In this document: in pieces, positions 59,512 to 60,000 of the stretch
How the letters are laid out: every line of letters starts with the position of its first letter
Numbering within the stretch: position 1 is the stretch's first letter
Assembly: GCF_963678635.1 (NCBI RefSeq)
Contig: NC_087069.1
Span: 47,264,276-47,324,275 of the forward strand
Direction of reading: 5' to 3'
Source: Symsagittifera roscoffensis
Lineage: Eukaryota > Xenacoelomorpha > Acoela > Convolutidae
DNA: 60,000 nucleotides
Position numbers and translations under genes: made by a program
Notes under the pieces: generated by a model
The model's database searches: none
What the model saw: the letters and a program-made list of their open reading frames with translations, nothing else
What the model was told of the DNA's origin: nothing

Positions 59512-60000
59512 TTAGTAAATCAACATTAGCTTACAAGACGGGGGAACTTGACGTCTCAAAGCTTCTACCTGAAGCCTATTTCTTATAGCTTTCCGAGCTT
59601 TGAGGGGTAAGCGGTTTCGCTTCTTACGTGTCTTAAGGATGTTAAGATTAGCGCTATAACGCCTTAGAAGGAGGAGAGTCTTTAACTCAAGGGGAGGAGG
59701 CTGGTGAAGCTCTTTGTACTTCTCAATAAGTACCTGGTCCTTAGCCTTACGCTTAGAGATAAAGTCTTTAACGACGTTGAGAACGAGAATACCTGTTGAA
59801 CCTAAACTTTCCTCTATATCCTCGGTTCCGTTCCGTCTACAGTATACGATCGCACAAATGTTTGTCCTATACCTTAATAACAAATTGACAAGTTGCTCAC
59901 TACTCAGCTTGCGGTTGTTGTTGCTGCGATGCCTACTTATCGAGTTATTAATGGCGTCGTGCCAAATTACAAGGTCGTTACGGTGCGACAAGTAGTGATG
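59512..60000 (-). CDS. C-terminal part of a basic protein of unknown function (runs off the window)
   Basis: The frame is open to the window edge and stops at 59512; at least 162 residues. It starts mid-protein with SHRNDLVIWHDAINNSISRH, then ICAIVYCRRNGTEDIEESLG and STGILVLNVVKDFISKRK, ending in a Lys/Arg-rich tail. The pattern of a hydrophobic strand plus WHDxxNNS, then an AIVYC strand, suggests an alpha/beta enzyme-like fold, possibly SGNH/GDSL-like, but this is a guess. It lies 93 bp upstream of the BEL gag on the same strand. It is either an extra 5' ORF of that element or part of a neighbouring element or gene. Confidence 0.55.
   Translation of the reverse strand, partial: HHYLSHRNDLVIWHDAINNSISRHRSNNNRKLSSEQLVNLLLRYRTNICAIVYCRRNGTEDIEESLGSTGILVLNVVKDFISKRKAKDQVLIEKYKELHQPPPLELKTLLLLRRYSANLNILKTRKKRNRLPLKARKAIRNRLQVEALRRQVPPSCKLMLIY

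Noticed and set aside
1-60000. Bacterial, viral or organellar origin of the window
   Set aside because: Spliceosomal introns, several retroelement classes and MITEs indicate a eukaryotic nuclear chromosome. No operon-like gene packing is seen.

Overview
This is a gene-poor, repeat-rich stretch of AT-rich nuclear DNA from an invertebrate animal. The evidence is GT-AG introns, a metazoan-type Rho-family GTPase, Gypsy, BEL/Pao, Copia and non-LTR retroelements, and many MITE-like inverted-repeat elements with 8-bp target duplications. I cannot name the phylum.

Layout. 1-5300: the 3' exons of a + strand gene whose last two exons resemble the C-terminal tail of NEK1-type kinases. 5663-5867: a hAT-like MITE with a perfect 8-bp target duplication. 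6138-25534: one hAT-like MITE split by a 19-kb Gypsy-type LTR retrotransposon (LTRs 6254-6461 and 25010-25217). Inside that element the integrase segment, carrying a 194-bp hairpin MITE, has been amplified to about ten tandem monomers. A block of three monomers (4,336 bp) was then duplicated again without visible divergence. 25664-30255: a 2,296-bp tandem duplication that carries an exon-like open segment, followed by possible terminal exons (30300-30583). 31013-34471: a complete two-exon Rho/Rac-like GTPase on the - strand, with several MITEs and two perfect hairpins in its intron.

36464-42610: a tandem-duplicated hAT-like fragment, a dead non-LTR retrotransposon, and a 0.9-kb direct-repeat pair. 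44425-46940: a duplicated unit. One copy holds a complete gene for a small secreted peptide precursor (signal peptide, furin-type site, two-cysteine mature end, TATA box, AATAAA). The other copy holds a broken, diverged paralogue and a MITE insertion, and the first copy preserves the empty site. 47800-49660: a degenerate Copia-like pol on the - strand. 51416-51666: a candidate coding exon. 52640-59418: a BEL/Pao retrotransposon on the - strand, nearly intact but with a frameshift just before its reverse transcriptase YMDD box. 59512-60000: the end of a further - strand ORF of unknown function, running off the window.

The host genes look unrelated to each other. What links the window is its repeat biology: insertion inside insertion, tandem amplification, and gene-fragment duplication next to inverted-repeat elements. 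All coordinates, splice sites and homologies were read by eye; no alignment or database search was run.
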